This document shows positions 1 to 11,600 of a stretch of 64,000 nucleotides of DNA, piece after piece (positions within the stretch are counted from its first letter, which is position 1; each line of letters opens with the position of its first letter). Source of the stretch: Riptortus pedestris (taxonomy: Eukaryota; Arthropoda; Insecta; Hemiptera; Alydidae); the NCBI GenBank assembly GCA_019009955.1, contig CM032233.1:80373501-80437500 (forward strand), written 5' to 3'. A model generated the notes under the pieces. That model ran no database searches. It was not told where the DNA came from and saw only the letters and a program-made list of their open reading frames with translations. The position numbers were made by a program, and so were the translations under genes.

Positions 1-130
1 TGTTCATTAGTTACTAAATCTGAATATGAGATTATTGACAACAAATAAACATCTGGTTTGTATAGCTGAAAATTCATTAATTTTGATTTAAACCAACCAA
101 GTAACAAATATTTTAAAATTTAATATTTAC
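1..130. other. Intron of CD98hc at the window edge
   Basis: AT-rich intron following the donor of exon 7. No feature seen. Confidence 0.6.
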
Positions 131-281
131 CCTTATTTGGTGCTGTTGAATCCCACTGGAAGATAGAAGAAGGTGGGAGCCCCAGTTCCAAACCACTTGG
201 GAATATAACTGATCCAGGTAACATTAATAAAACAGCTTGCAATCCTATGCGCATTCTTTCATCACAATCGTCACAAGAAAA
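131..281 (-). CDS. SLC3A2: CD98hc exon 7 (last exon in the window)
   Basis: Acceptor TTGTTTTAG, donor GTAAAT, phase 0 to 1. Encodes [20 protein letters not shown] and GLELGLPP. These match the GH13 segment 'R..GLQ.LL..LPGTPITYYGDELG', with the last motif degraded to PSGLELG. The gene continues to the left beyond base 1. Confidence 0.85.
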
Positions 282-3200
282 CTAAAACAATTTTTTTTTT
301 AAATTAATAGGGAATTATTACTATATTAAAATAAAATTGTTTTATTTATTTGCTATCCATAATGCCAGTGTGTAATTGAAGATCTAAGATTATAATATAA
401 CTTTCACTTTTTGATAAAGTTAAGCCGTAAGGCTCATATACCCTGTGCTTTCAGTATTTCTTTCAAATTAATGGTTAACCATTGAGCTCTACAGTAATTA
501 AATATATAATATTTTCAATAAAGCATCTATATATGATTAAAATATGAGATATTATTTTTCTTTTAAATAGGAAATTTATTTAATTCTATATGGCCACATT
601 AATCTGTCAAGTGATTTTACAATGAAATGACAAATTGAAATAACTGAACCAGAGAGGAAAACACTCTACATGTTATTATGAAAATATCTGGTAGCTATTA
701 AGAATTTCCAAAACAGACAATTATACAATCCTTCTTGAAGTCATGTTGAAAATCGTCTATCATTAGTATTATGGTTTAGGACAAAATAAAATATGTGATA
801 CACTTACTCCCCAAACTTGAGATGTTTTATTTAACCGTTTAAGTAGCATTTCTTCCAGTTCAGAAGACTTTAATGATTTTGTCACTTTTATAGGTCTCCA
901 TATCAAATCAGCTTCTTTTAATTCAGGAACACCACTCACTATAACCACCCTGAAATTATTAAAAATAATATAAAACTATCTCATATACAAACATAGACAG
1001 ACAAATCTTCGCAAAACAGAACCAGATTTATTAAACAAATAAGGGTATTCCAAAAATTAATTACCACTGTAATTTACTATCCTTTACTTTTGTAAAGGGA
1101 AAAAAATTCTTTTGAATAATAAATATAAACATGAGTCTCTAAAAATTAATTTTGGGAATTTTGAAATAAAAAATGGAAGAAATATTAATATAAAAAAATA
1201 AATAAGTCAGATCATGTATTAAAATTATCCAAATCGGATAATCGAGTATTATAGTGCAATTGTTTGTTCTTTTCTTTACACCTAAAAATTTGTTTTAACT
1301 CTTCTAACTATATCAAATAGACTTATTTATGTTTTAAAAACCATTACCAATAAATACAAGACTATCATTTGCAATTATACCAGCTTTCATTGGTAATTTT
1401 TTATAGCTAACAAAATGTTACCTTTCAACAATTTAATTTATAAGGAGTAAAAGTGGAACTAGACACATTTCTTGTATCAAATAAAAAAAATAATAATTAA
1501 AAAACCTATAAAATTAAAAAAACTAAAAATGGCAAAACTACTGTATTGAAGAGAATAAATAATAAGGTAGCAATATGTCTTGACTAATATCTTTAACTTT
1601 TTACAGTCCCAGTTAGATGGAAAATTTAGAATAGTGATAACAATTGGTGGGCTATATTCGTACTATATATTCAAAAACGAATATAAAATAAACCCTTGAT
1701 GATTTAATTTCCCAATTCAACCAAGTAATGGTCAAAAGAAACTTTAATGCTACTAAGAGCATTCTTATTGGATGATGGAACACTAAGGTAGCCAGTGGAA
1801 CACTAGAAATATATTCATAACAACAAATGAACTGCCATATAGATGGCAAGATCTTAAGAGCCAGCTATAGGTATGTGTTAAAATGGCCATTATTAGAACA
1901 AAATTTTTGTTTTCTAGAGGTGGTCTTAGAATGTCAAATTGAACACAAATATATAAATAGTAAAACACATTTGCAAATATAATAAAATGACTGATTTACT
2001 TACGCAGAATGATTTTTAAATACGTTAGACCAATTTGAAACAATATCCCAGCTTTCCTGAAGATGAGTAGTGTAAGTATGATAATAGTAACCATATTCAT
2101 CATGCACTTGTCCAGAAATTCCAACTGGGCTAGGCCTTTCGTCAATAAAATCTTTATTTTCCACTAAGTATTCAACCTTATCCAAGTACAAACCACTCAA
2201 ACCATGGTCCAGCCAGAACTTGTACACGTCCTTTAAATAAATTAAAACATAATTAATAATTAAATATTTTGACAACCTAACTACATACAACATTTAACAC
2301 TTTGCCTACCTGTAAAACAAATAGTATAAGCTAAGTGTGTACTATAACATGGTAGTAGAGGATTCCAAAAGTATTAAAGTAAATCAAATGAAAAACAAGA
2401 TTAATTATTCCAAAGTCCACTAATGTGGACAACGGTGGTCCCGTCAAACACTTCTTACAGAAATATTTAAACTAGAATGTGATTTAAGCGAAAATTTAAA
2501 TTCTAATATATCTTATAACACACAACATCCATATTAACAATTTGATATGTAAAGACAATCAATCAATGTTCACTGTCTGTTAACTCTGCAGAGATTAAAG
2601 AAATAGTCAATTCAACCAGTAGTTCAAACACTTTTCTCCACATCAATTACAAAATCAAAAAAAAAAAAAAATTCAATAGTTTTAGTAAGCACTTAAAAAT
2701 ACTTAATGCACATTAAATATCAATTCAAATTTAATTTTATTCAGTTTAAAATAAAGCTGCTGAAAATTGACTGTCAATAAAATAATTTAAGTAGACTCTG
2801 ATGAAACCTCCTAGGCATCTGCTGTGGGCCTCCACATTGGTTCTTACCAAATACTAACCAATCTATTATAACTGGTTTCTTTTGAAATAATATGGTTTTT
2901 GTATGCTATAACTCTATTTTATTCACTGAAGCTTGAAAATAAGTAAATTCTTTAATGTAGTCTCATATATTTGTATAATCTTATTTAGTACAGGCATTCC
3001 CCATTTAAAAATAATAATATTAAAGAAAGTGAAAATCTAAAATTTTGAAGAAAACAAAGATAAATACAGGTGACATTTAAAATAAAAATAAGTATTTTAA
3101 AGTAACGAAAAACATTGAATGTGATGAAGAGTTGTTAGAGAAAGAACCTAGGCTCAGTTGCCCAAGGTTTTAGTATAACATTTTTATTACATTTCTAATG

Positions 3201-6200
3201 AACAAAATGCATTGCACATCTTTTGTTCAATGTACTAATCATCTACTACTTCAACATTTTTATGCTGAAGTAGTAGATGATTTATCAGACCATGTCATTT
3301 CTATGAAAATGAAGAAAAGAGACAGTAATTAATTTCTTTAGAAGAACTTACTTCAAAATACTTTACTACTTCAGTGTTACGGAAATTTAAGTCAGGCTGG
3401 GTTCTATTAAACTGATGAAGATAGAATTGTTGCCGGGTATCGTCCCACGTCCAGGCTGGCCCACCATTCACACTAAGCTAAAAAAACAACAAAAACCTGT
3501 TTAATATTCTTAGTAAATGAAAGGTGATAAAAATTATGTATACTTATAAACTATATTTGATGACAAGGTCAACAAATCAAAACATGAAAATATGACTTCA
3601 CATTTTCCATTTTATTTATATTACTTTCATTTCTCAGAGAATAACTTGCCTAAAGAAGTGAAGTCCACTGAGCTCTTATCATCAGCAATTATGCCCATTT
3701 AAAAATGCATTCCTTGATTTTAAAGTTTACTGATACCAATGCATGTAATTAAAACTACATGATGCTATGACTGCAATGATTTACCAATAATACTTTTCTT
3801 AAAGAATGACACAATTTTATTATTTATATAATAAAGAATGTATTACCCAACTATTGCCTTAAAGAAAAAGTGAAGAAATTAACTTGGAATAACTAATTAT
3901 ATTAGGCATTAAATTTTTCCGTTAAAATGTATCTAGAGGAAAACTTAGATGGTAATATTCTTGACTTTCAAGCCGGATGCAATAGAATACAAAATTATAA
4001 TGCTTACCTTTCAACAGTATTCATATAAAGCTGTGACAGTAATTTTAGACAACTTATGAAATGGGTAAATTGAATGGATGTTAAATGACATATGCAAATG
4101 AGCACTGAAGATAAATAAAGACTGTTTCATTCTAAATAAACTAGTTTTTCGTTTCACCAACCTTAGGTTCACCAGTTCTTGGTAATAAATTACCATTAAC
4201 TCCCACTACAAATACAAAAATATGAAATGGTCAAGCAACCAGCTCTGTATCACTTGACATAGAATGATCACCTGACAAGATGCTGCTTTTCAATGTTTCA
4301 TTTTAAATCAATAATGCATATTTCCTTTCTAGTCTAGTTGATTTAAGCAGATATACCATTGAAGACATCTTAATAATAAATCTCATGAAATAGAATGTGA
4401 AGGTGACACTTAAAAGCAGAATATATGTGAACTCACTTCTACTCTGGTTAATAGATCCAATAAAATCTAAGATTTACAATGAAGTATATATTGTGGTGAC
4501 AACCCCTATGCGTTTAGCCAGGTATAAATACTCAAGACTGATAAACCGTGAAATAAAACCAAATTCACCCCTGCCCCTCGCAATACTGAATTGTTTCTTT
4601 GTTTATTATTATTTACGTCCACTTTATGCTACTAGGCTAATCGGGATGGGTTATCTACAGGCTACCACCCTTTTCTAGCCAGGGTGGGCTCAAGGAGTTT
4701 ATTTAGAGAGTCCTAAATACTGAATTAGTTAATGAAAACCAAAAAAGAAAGGAAAAATAGTGTAGCATATTTTGTTGTCAGAAAAAAAAAATTACCCATT
4801 TATTTCTAGGTGCCAGTTTTCCATCACTATCATGTACTGCATCTGTCCAGACATAATAATCTGTAAAAGGTTCTTCTTTTGCAACAGATTTACTAAACCA
4901 TTCATGTTTTATACTTGAAAAGTTGGGAATTATTTTCATGAGCACATGCAATCCTGCAAAATAATAAATAAGCTGATAAGTTATTTAAAAGAAAAAATGA
5001 GATTAAATTAAATTATGATTGACCTTAATATTAATGGAGTCTTGTCCCATCTAAATTTTAACCTGGTAGAGGGAACAGACTCATTTGTTGTTGAATAGTC
5101 TCCTTGTGCCTTTATTGCTGGATAGTTAGAAAACAGCCTTTATTCAGAAAACAATTAGAAGCCACTGACATGGCCCTTACAATAATATTAATGAAGTCAA
5201 TCAATATGAAATCATACAGGCCGTGACTCGTTCTTTCTTTTTTTTTCTTTTCTTTCTTATTCCCTTTTAATTTACTACCATCTTGGCGAATCTAAACCAA
5301 GGATAGTCTAAATTTAAACTATTTTTTAAAATAGTTTTTGCATAACTTGCCTTTAATCATTTTCCATGAAAATAATTCTTTAAAAGAGCACCTAAAGCTT
5401 TATTCTAATTAATTTAAAAAAATATTTTAGCATGTAATAAGCTTTTTTTTATAGTGGCACAATTTTCATACTAGCTAAAATAATTGGCAAGCATTGGAAT
5501 GAAAATAAAATTATTTTAATAGAAAATAAATAATAATATAACTTACTATAGCAATTTTCAATATAATTAGCCAAACTTAAGATCTCTACATGCAATTAGC
5601 TAAGGCTCAATATTTGCAAAAAAAAGTCAACTGAAAAATTAAGTACGAGTATAATCGTATGACTATCTATTGAATGTAAATATTTAGCAACAGTTTTGAG
5701 TTATAGAAATTTGGCTAGAAAAACACATTTCTTACAGTATTTAACCCAGATACCAAACAAAAATTAATATTTTCCAGGACTTTACAACATTATCAAAAAC
5801 GATTAATCACTATGATCAACCAATCTTCACAATAAACTAATCCTTGCCTCACTCTCATTCAAATAACCACTAGTCTCTAATGACTCAACAATACACAACA
5901 CTCCTCAAACCAAACCCCAATCCAAAATCTGCAAATTAATTGACCCCCAAAAATTGTTACACTGACCCTGTTCACAATAAAAACTTCAACTGACTGCACA
6001 ACAAAATATTGAAAATGAAAATCATTACTCAACAGCGTGCCGTACTGCTTTGGTGAGAGGACATATTATTGCATTTCCCAAGTATTATAATGGCATTACA
6101 GGCCAAAGATTGATTCTTAAATTCTTTATTTAAGTATATACTCAATTGTCCCACGATACTGAGTGAGGACCAAGAGGAGGTATTAGGTCCAACATCACCT

Positions 6201-8347
6201 GCTGCGATGCTATGCCGTGACCGTATAGCTAAATAAAATTTAGATCGAGATTAGGGATTTAAACTTGACAACTCTAGCATAACTTAATCAGCTGTTTAAC
6301 ACCTCGACCACTGACAACCAACAACAAAACTTTGTATTAGCAAATTGAATTAATTGACAATTGCTTCCAATTGGAAATGTTTTACACTTTACATCACAAA
6401 CCCCAGTCTTACGAGACAAAATATGGAGCTAAGTTACAATAAATTTTAAAGCCATAGTACAACCAGGACTAAATTTCTGGAGTTTTGATAATCCACACTC
6501 TTATAAAACCTTTATTTTTAAAATATATTGTTTCTTACAAGTATACAACTAAAGAATTGACTAGTATTTAATTTCAGGGTAGAAGTAAATAAACACTTAA
6601 ATATAATTAAATTAAAATATTTCACTAACGTCATTGCTTTCATTTCATCTTATTTTTCAAAGATTTTCTTAACAAAGTCTTCTATAATAATTATTTTAGC
6701 ATTGTAATTATGCAACTCATACATGGACTTTAAAAGTTATAAGTTTAAACAGATTACTTCACCTTAATAATTGAAATAAAATAGCTGTTTTGTATAAGGA
6801 TATCTAATATTAAGTTATAAGATTTTAATATATATCAAGTTAAATAGGAATTCCGATGAATATGAACCCTCTGAAATCAATATTTCAGGAGAAACAGTAA
6901 TTTAAAATAATTTTCTGAACATTCCATTTTGCCCTTGAATGAAAAACAATAAATGATTAGAAATGTAATTCTTATGTTTAGAGAAATGTAATAAATGTTC
7001 AGGTTTGTTGAAATTTTTCAAACACTGAAACACTTCCTGGTCATGTGGTGCATCAGTACGAACAAAAATTATATGGTTATAAAAATAATAATTCACTGAA
7101 GTAAAATTGGCACTTCTGGTTAACAGTGGGAATAGTTTCAAATAAACATACTTAAAAAATATTTATCAATATGGTGGTAAAAAAATATTAAACTTAAATA
7201 CACAATAAAGCTTACAAATAAATAGTAAATTGACCTCGTAAATTTAACTATATGTTAACTTGTTAAATTTAAAAAAAAAAAAAAAAAAACCCAAAACCAG
7301 TATTAAAATAAATAAAAGAAAATTTGTAGGGAAAACAAGAAATATATCAAGTAAAATCCATTCGGTCATTAATTCAGTAACTGATTGAACACTGGAATAA
7401 AAACAAGACTTTTTATAAATGTTGCTGGCGCATAGAATTAAAATCTTAACAACAAAATTGAGTACCTAAGGTCTATAAAATGTTACTGGAGTTTCGATAA
7501 ATTTTCATTTTCATAGAATTATAACAAACTCATTAAAACAGTAAAAATAAAACGCTTTTAAAAATATTTAAACCTGATTTTATTATTGAAAAGCTTATAT
7601 AAATATATTGCGACCATATATATAAAATCAAATTATTCAGATGCAGAAATAAAAACCTCTATAATAATTATACTATTATTATACCTTTAGACTTAGCAGT
7701 ATTTATCAATCTCTTTAGGTCACTAGATGAACCATAATCTGGGCTTATTGATTTGAAATCAATAACATCATCTGTACCCTCAGCAGTTTTCATCAACGGC
7801 TCAAGTAAAATCCCACCCATGCCGAGATCTTTTATATAATCTAATTTCGACTCAAGACCTGGAAAAAAAAAGAGGATAACTATAAATACAAGCACTTTAT
7901 AGAATAAACAACAATAGGCAATAGAAAATTAATCTCACCAGAAAGATCACCAACACCATCATCATTGCTGTCAAAGAAATTTTTCACATTAACATGGTAT
8001 ATAGGACTTTCTTCATACCATTTGACGGGTTCTGGGGCACTGCATTTAGGGGCAAGAAGAATAATGGCAATGGCCCCAGCAAGCATTCCAAACCACAAGA
8101 CCCAAAACAGTATGAACAATATCCATCTCATTCTAACCCAGAAAGGATCGTTTGCAAATTTCATCAATTCCTCCTTGCCCATGCCCACAAAGACCTGTTT
8201 AACTTCCGATATATCAATCTTTGTATCCCCATTTTTAGGATCAGTAACGAATTTTATTTCGATTTTTGACCCACCCGATGAGTTTGACTCCCCGAATAAT
8301 TTCTCCTGCGCTTCGTCCACATTGGCGGAATTCAATTGAGAGTCCAT
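131..8347 (-). CDS. SLC3A2: CD98hc / SLC3A2-type heavy chain of amino-acid transporters (3'-partial gene, 7 exons)
   Basis: Spliced gene with exons 7939-8347, 7685-7858, 4796-4953, 3352-3477, 2004-2230, 808-949 and 131-281; phases join without a stop, giving about 462 residues before the window ends. Residues 1-72 are a polar cytoplasmic tail, 75-98 one membrane span, and the rest an extracellular alpha-amylase (GH13)-like domain: a type II membrane protein. Just after the span is LAPKC; this cysteine (about 101-102) sits where CD98hc is disulfide-bonded to SLC7 light chains. Known family role: bringing SLC7 exchangers to the plasma membrane and stabilising them. The GH13 region-II segment reads [10 protein letters not shown], keeping the Asp but with Tyr where enzymes have Arg, and the acid/base Glu is not seen in the following strand, so it is probably not a glycosidase. 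Several N-glycosylation sequons (NFS, NRT, NWS, NHS, NKT) fit an exposed domain. The usual length of 500-570 implies 50-100 residues off the left edge. An rBAT-like or maltase relative is the alternative, but the long tail and LAPKC favour CD98hc. Confidence 0.88.
808..949 (-). CDS. SLC3A2: CD98hc exon 6
   Basis: Acceptor AATTTCAG, donor GTAAGT, phase 2 to 0. Encodes [19 protein letters not shown] then a charged helix and NKTSQVWG. The first part aligns with the GH13 strand that normally ends in the acid/base Glu, which is absent here. Confidence 0.82.
2004..2230 (-). CDS. SLC3A2: CD98hc exon 5: remnant of the GH13 catalytic strand
   Basis: Acceptor TTTAAAG, donor GTAAGT. Encodes [18 protein letters not shown], equivalent to the GH13 'GFRxDA' segment, with Tyr replacing the usual Arg. 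It then carries a long insertion-like stretch ([16 protein letters not shown]). Two sequons, NWS and NHS, lie near its end. Confidence 0.88.
3237..3282. repeat. Perfect 17-bp hairpin in a CD98hc intron
   Basis: Arms 3237-3253 and 3266-3282 are exact reverse complements around a 12-nt loop. It lies in the intron between exons 4 and 5 of CD98hc. The right arm contains TGAAGTAGTAGATGAT. Function unknown. Confidence 0.6.
3352..3477 (-). CDS. SLC3A2: CD98hc exon 4
   Basis: A 126-bp phase 0-0 exon with GTAAGT donor. Encodes [20 protein letters not shown] and [17 protein letters not shown]. The second is the GH13 'QPDLNxxNPxV' block before the catalytic strand. Contains an NRT sequon. Confidence 0.87.
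4590..4715 (+). repeat. Dispersed repeat, copy 1 (partner at 62815-62930)
   Basis: This stretch is clearly similar to the reverse complement of 62815-62930. Shared blocks include GGTTATCTACAGG and ACCACCCTTTTCTAGCC. The class is unknown; a SINE tail is possible. It lies in the CD98hc intron between exons 3 and 4. Confidence 0.6.
4796..4953 (-). CDS. SLC3A2: CD98hc exon 3: barrel strand 3 region
   Basis: Acceptor TTTTGCAG, donor GTAATT. Encodes [20 protein letters not shown] and [10 protein letters not shown]. In GH13 proteins the first reads like VPNHTSxxHxWF, so the enzyme-type NH pair has become NF. This exon was too small and stop-flanked to stand out as an open frame; it is supported by homology and phase. 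Confidence 0.85.
6035..6315 (-). repeat. tRNA-derived SINE, family A copy 1
   Basis: Read on the minus strand it begins GTGGTCGAGGTGTTAA (box A-like) and has TCAAGTTTAAATCC (box B-like, compare GGTTCAAATCC) about 45 bases later. The body shares blocks with the copy at 14041-14348: ATTTTATTTA then GTCAC, GTTGGxCxT, CTCACCAAAGC and a terminal GCTGTTGAG. The head looks tRNA-like but is diverged, so pol III activity is unlikely. It sits in a CD98hc intron. Confidence 0.6.
7685..7858 (-). CDS. SLC3A2: CD98hc exon 2: barrel strands 1-2 of the amylase-like domain
   Basis: Acceptor is a pyrimidine-rich tract ending AG at 7859-7860; donor is GTATAA at 7684. Encodes [20 protein letters not shown] and an [15 protein letters not shown] segment, matching the GH13 pattern in which a fixed sub-domain precedes a helix that aligns the second strand. 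It joins exon 1 at phase 1, giving DLSGLESKL. Confidence 0.88.
7939..8347 (-). CDS. SLC3A2: CD98hc exon 1: start, cytoplasmic tail, membrane span, start of ectodomain
   Basis: Starts at ATG 8345-8347 and ends at a GTGAG donor (7934-7938). Encodes residues 1-136. The acidic/polar tail includes [19 protein letters not shown], a stretch typical of invertebrate CD98hc tails. A tryptophan-rich hydrophobic span follows, then APKC and the ectodomain start [18 protein letters not shown]. The start is the first Met of the open frame and gives a tail of the usual size. Confidence 0.9.
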
Positions 8348-9560
8348 CGCTTAAAATTCAGCCCAAGGGAATAAAAGTAAAATTAACGCTTATTGAAGGT
8401 CAGTCAAAAGACTGACAAAGGGAACAAGCTAACAAAGCCTAGAGAACACTGAATTCTATAGGCCAGAATGAATTCGTCCAACTGCCAAAGAACTAGAACG
8501 AGGGCAGAATTATAACCTCAGATGTTCCAGGGAAAATCAATACTGGACCACTACTAGCGACATCTATCTTAAAATGTTTAAACCAATAGTAAATAACTAA
8601 CTGAAAATATCAGTTTTAGGCCACTTGCATAGAAAGATTAACGTTTAAAAAGCTGTGCTGTATACTGTAATTATCCATTCAAAAGGGGAATTTATTTATT
8701 TAGAAAATAAGACGAATGAATAAAACATATGGCACGGAAATGATGATGCATATGTTAAATCATTACGCGACTAAAGTTAAATTAAAACACCCGTAAAGTT
8801 TCGCCAAATTAATTTGTGGAATTATTTCTTTACTCAATAGATAATTTTAATAACCAGTGACATCAACCTTGCCAACGAATGTCGTTTTCTGTTTAAATTA
8901 TATAAATACTAATGTTACAATAAAAATGTGTTTAAGAAATGGTTAACTCTAAATAAAAGCATGAGTTCACAACTGTATCTGACAAATGTGTAGCTAGTTT
9001 TGATGTAGCAATACCAGATTACAGATAATTGCTCAAAAAAAGAATACATCTCTTTATATAAAAATAAAAGTGCATATTACATGGTTAATTTTGAATTATC
9101 CATAATTACAAATAAATTTACAGGGTGCAAAACACGAAAACGCATACGTTTTTAGAAATGTAATTTACATTATTCTATTATTCATACTTATTTGACATTG
9201 TACTTTTAGGAGTCTCGTATGATAGAATAGATTTTAGAAAAACGTTAAAAAATGAATTAGTTTGATCTGAGCAAGGTAAAACGATAATGAAACTACATAA
9301 CGTACGCATTCGTTTTAGACAAGTCAAATTTTATCAAAATATGCACATTAATACAATTATATACAAAGTAAATTAAACTGTGCCAGAGCTTCCTATAAAA
9401 GAAAGGGGCTTTCACAATCAGTTTTCTATAATTATGGGTTTAAAGGCAATGATGTCGTCGAGTGTTTCTATTTTTATGTGGTTTAAAAGTCACAAAGGAT
9501 CGGATGTAATTTAGATTTTATACAATAGACAGAGTACTTCTATGTCTAAACTTTGTTACA

Positions 9561-9773
9561 TTTTTATATGGGTGGAATGCAGTTTAACCCCACCCTTGGT
9601 GGAAATGACCGATGACGTATTTTAGAAAAAAATTTAGTGGGCACTAAAGTCTATCCTCCACAGTCTAAGGATCCATCAAATTAAGTGTGTTAAAAAAGAT
9701 TAGGTTAAAAAAAATGGCCGCGGTCGCCATTTTCAAAAGGGTGGGGTTAAACCGCATTTTCACCTTTTTATAT
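9561..9773. mobile_element. 195-bp non-autonomous DNA transposon with TIRs and 9-bp TSD
   Basis: Element 9570-9764 is flanked by identical 9-bp repeats TTTTTATAT at 9561-9569 and 9765-9773. Its ends are inverted repeats: GGTGGAATGCAGTTTAACCC on the left against GGTGAAAATGCGGTTTAACC read from the right, both continuing CCACCCTT. A 9-bp duplication would fit a Mutator-like MITE, but the duplicated sequence is AT-rich, so its length is uncertain. No coding capacity. Confidence 0.6.
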
Positions 9774-11020
9774 TCTAGAAAATAAATAATGGCCCTTACT
9801 TCAGGTATCAAATTGATCAAAACTAAGGAGTGTTCTTCAGTGCATGGTCTTATTTCTAGGAAGTTCATGAATATTTTAATTATTTTAACAAGGAAGGAAT
9901 GCCACCGAAGCATTAGAAAATAAGTGCTTACTATATATGTAGTTAGTCTCGATTTTACTTCGCCAGTAATCATGTATGCTATTGTAAATGGTAAAGGGTT
10001 GTAAGCCTTGCAGGCAAAATCGTACACTTGGACTCTTTTTGTAAATAAAAATATCAAACCTTTACGATCACTGTCATACTGTTAATTGTAATCGTAATCG
10101 TCTATTGTCATCGAGAATAATTGTGTCATTTTCGACAGATGTCTCACTAATTGCTAGTATGTTCTCGGGCTCTGTTGATAGAGATGGTTTAAACGATGTT
10201 GTAGAGTTTTGTACTTAAAAAACAAAAAGTGCGTATTTTTAGTGTAATTGAATGAATAATAAAAATAAATAAGTAATCCTAAACTGTAATTTATTGTGTC
10301 TATCTCAAGTATTTTTTTTCAAGTCGTGATTGTACTAAATTTTCAGATTGATCCGCACAATGAATGCAGGAGAATTCCTGTTGCCGAAGAGGTGTCCTCA
10401 CCTTGACCTCTCCAGATTCTAAAGCGAATCTGGGGACTTTACTGAGCTTAACATTTTACTATCAACAGCACGAAGTTAGGCTCCAATCACGTCCAATTAA
10501 CCTTTAAAAAAGTTTTATTGGAAACGAAAGACAAGAAAAAGAACATACCGGACTAGGAATTTGTAGGGAGGGGCTACATGAAGTGGAGATAAAGTAATTC
10601 AAATGTTGCCAAGCCTCTATCCTTACATGTATGCAAGGCTAGATCTATCAATCGGACTGGGAATAATAATAAATTCAACGTACCGATTAGTATAAGCGAT
10701 AATCTGAAATTCTCTAACATCTCATCAGGTACTGTAGCTCCATCGTAACCTTTTTAAATTAATTAAACCAATCAAAACTTTATGGCGAAACAATTTTCTT
10801 CTAAGTACACAAAGGCCACGTCTTTCTGGTATGGCATCGGGCCAGATATAAACAAGAAAACGGTGAATTTTGAAATTTCGTCTACCTGGGGACTTTACTA
10901 GTTGGATATACTATTTTAATGTCATATATTCAACCTCTAAACATTTATTATTATTTATCATAAGACACCTGATGTCTAGAATTTTTAGACGAGAATACAT
11001 ATGACTAAATAATAAACTAT

Positions 11021-11600
11021 TAGCAGATTTCCCTTAAGGAAATTCAACTATTGAGGTTGTACTTATGACGCGATTTTCCAAAATTTTCTTCAAATGTCTA
11101 TCGATCCTACCTAGTAGATGAAAATGAGGCCTGTTCAAAATTGTATACATATATTTGTCTGTTACCGCTCTAGCTGTCGCGATTTTTGTTTAATCGTTAC
11201 CAAATTCGATATATAAGTGTTTATGTAAAAAGAAAGATCAAGTTCGTTAACGGCTGAAATCGGACTGAGGAGGGGAGGGGGTTTAGAGGGGAGGAATTTC
11301 GAAAATTCTTAATTTCTCCGTTATTATGCGTCGGACCGAAAAAATTCTATAGAACCAGTCTTATTGCAAATGTAATGTTCTATAAATGTTGTCATGTACA
11401 TTATTTCGTTATCTTTAATATTAACCGAGATATTTGCGTTTTTTTAAATTTTCGGCCTTCAGTGAACCCTCACTCCTTATGCCATATCAACAATTAGCTG
11501 TTATATTATGAAGCACTTTATTTGAAGTCTAAATAACGAATATTGTTCAAGTGGGAAATCTGTTAAGTTAACGCAGCCCCTGCGTGACGGGCTTTATATT
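11021..11600 (+). mobile_element. HINE-like element, copy 1
   Basis: Begins TTAGCAGATTTCCCTTAAGG and ends GGGAAATCTG, then the hairpin ACGCAG-CCC-CTGCGT and GACGGGCTTT. The core holds only a short ATACATATATATTTGTCTG tract, so the TA microsatellite is unexpanded here. Other shared blocks are TCCATCGATCCTACC, AAAGATCAAGTTCGTTAACG and CTCCGTTATTATGCGTCGGA. About 580 bp, shorter than the ~1.05-kb copy at 60806. Confidence 0.75.

Noticed and set aside
3266..3282. let-7-like microRNA
   Set aside because: The seed is TGAAGTAG rather than TGAGGTAG, the hairpin is too short for a normal precursor, and the similarity ends after ~12 bases.
4397..4678. 93-codon plus-strand open frame in a CD98hc intron
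   Set aside because: No domain, and it overlaps a dispersed repeat.
6902..7141. 79-codon minus-strand open frame in a CD98hc intron
   Set aside because: It looks somewhat protein-like but has no convincing donor, does not fit the CD98hc alignment between exons 2 and 3, and matches no family I recognise.
7965..8339. 124-codon plus-strand open frame
   Set aside because: Antisense shadow of CD98hc exon 1.
9665..10057. 130-codon minus-strand open frame, the longest outside clear exons or transposons in this region
   Set aside because: Its N-terminal two thirds show no recognisable domain and its C-terminal end lies in the 195-bp transposable element; hydrophobic composition is expected from AT-rich DNA.
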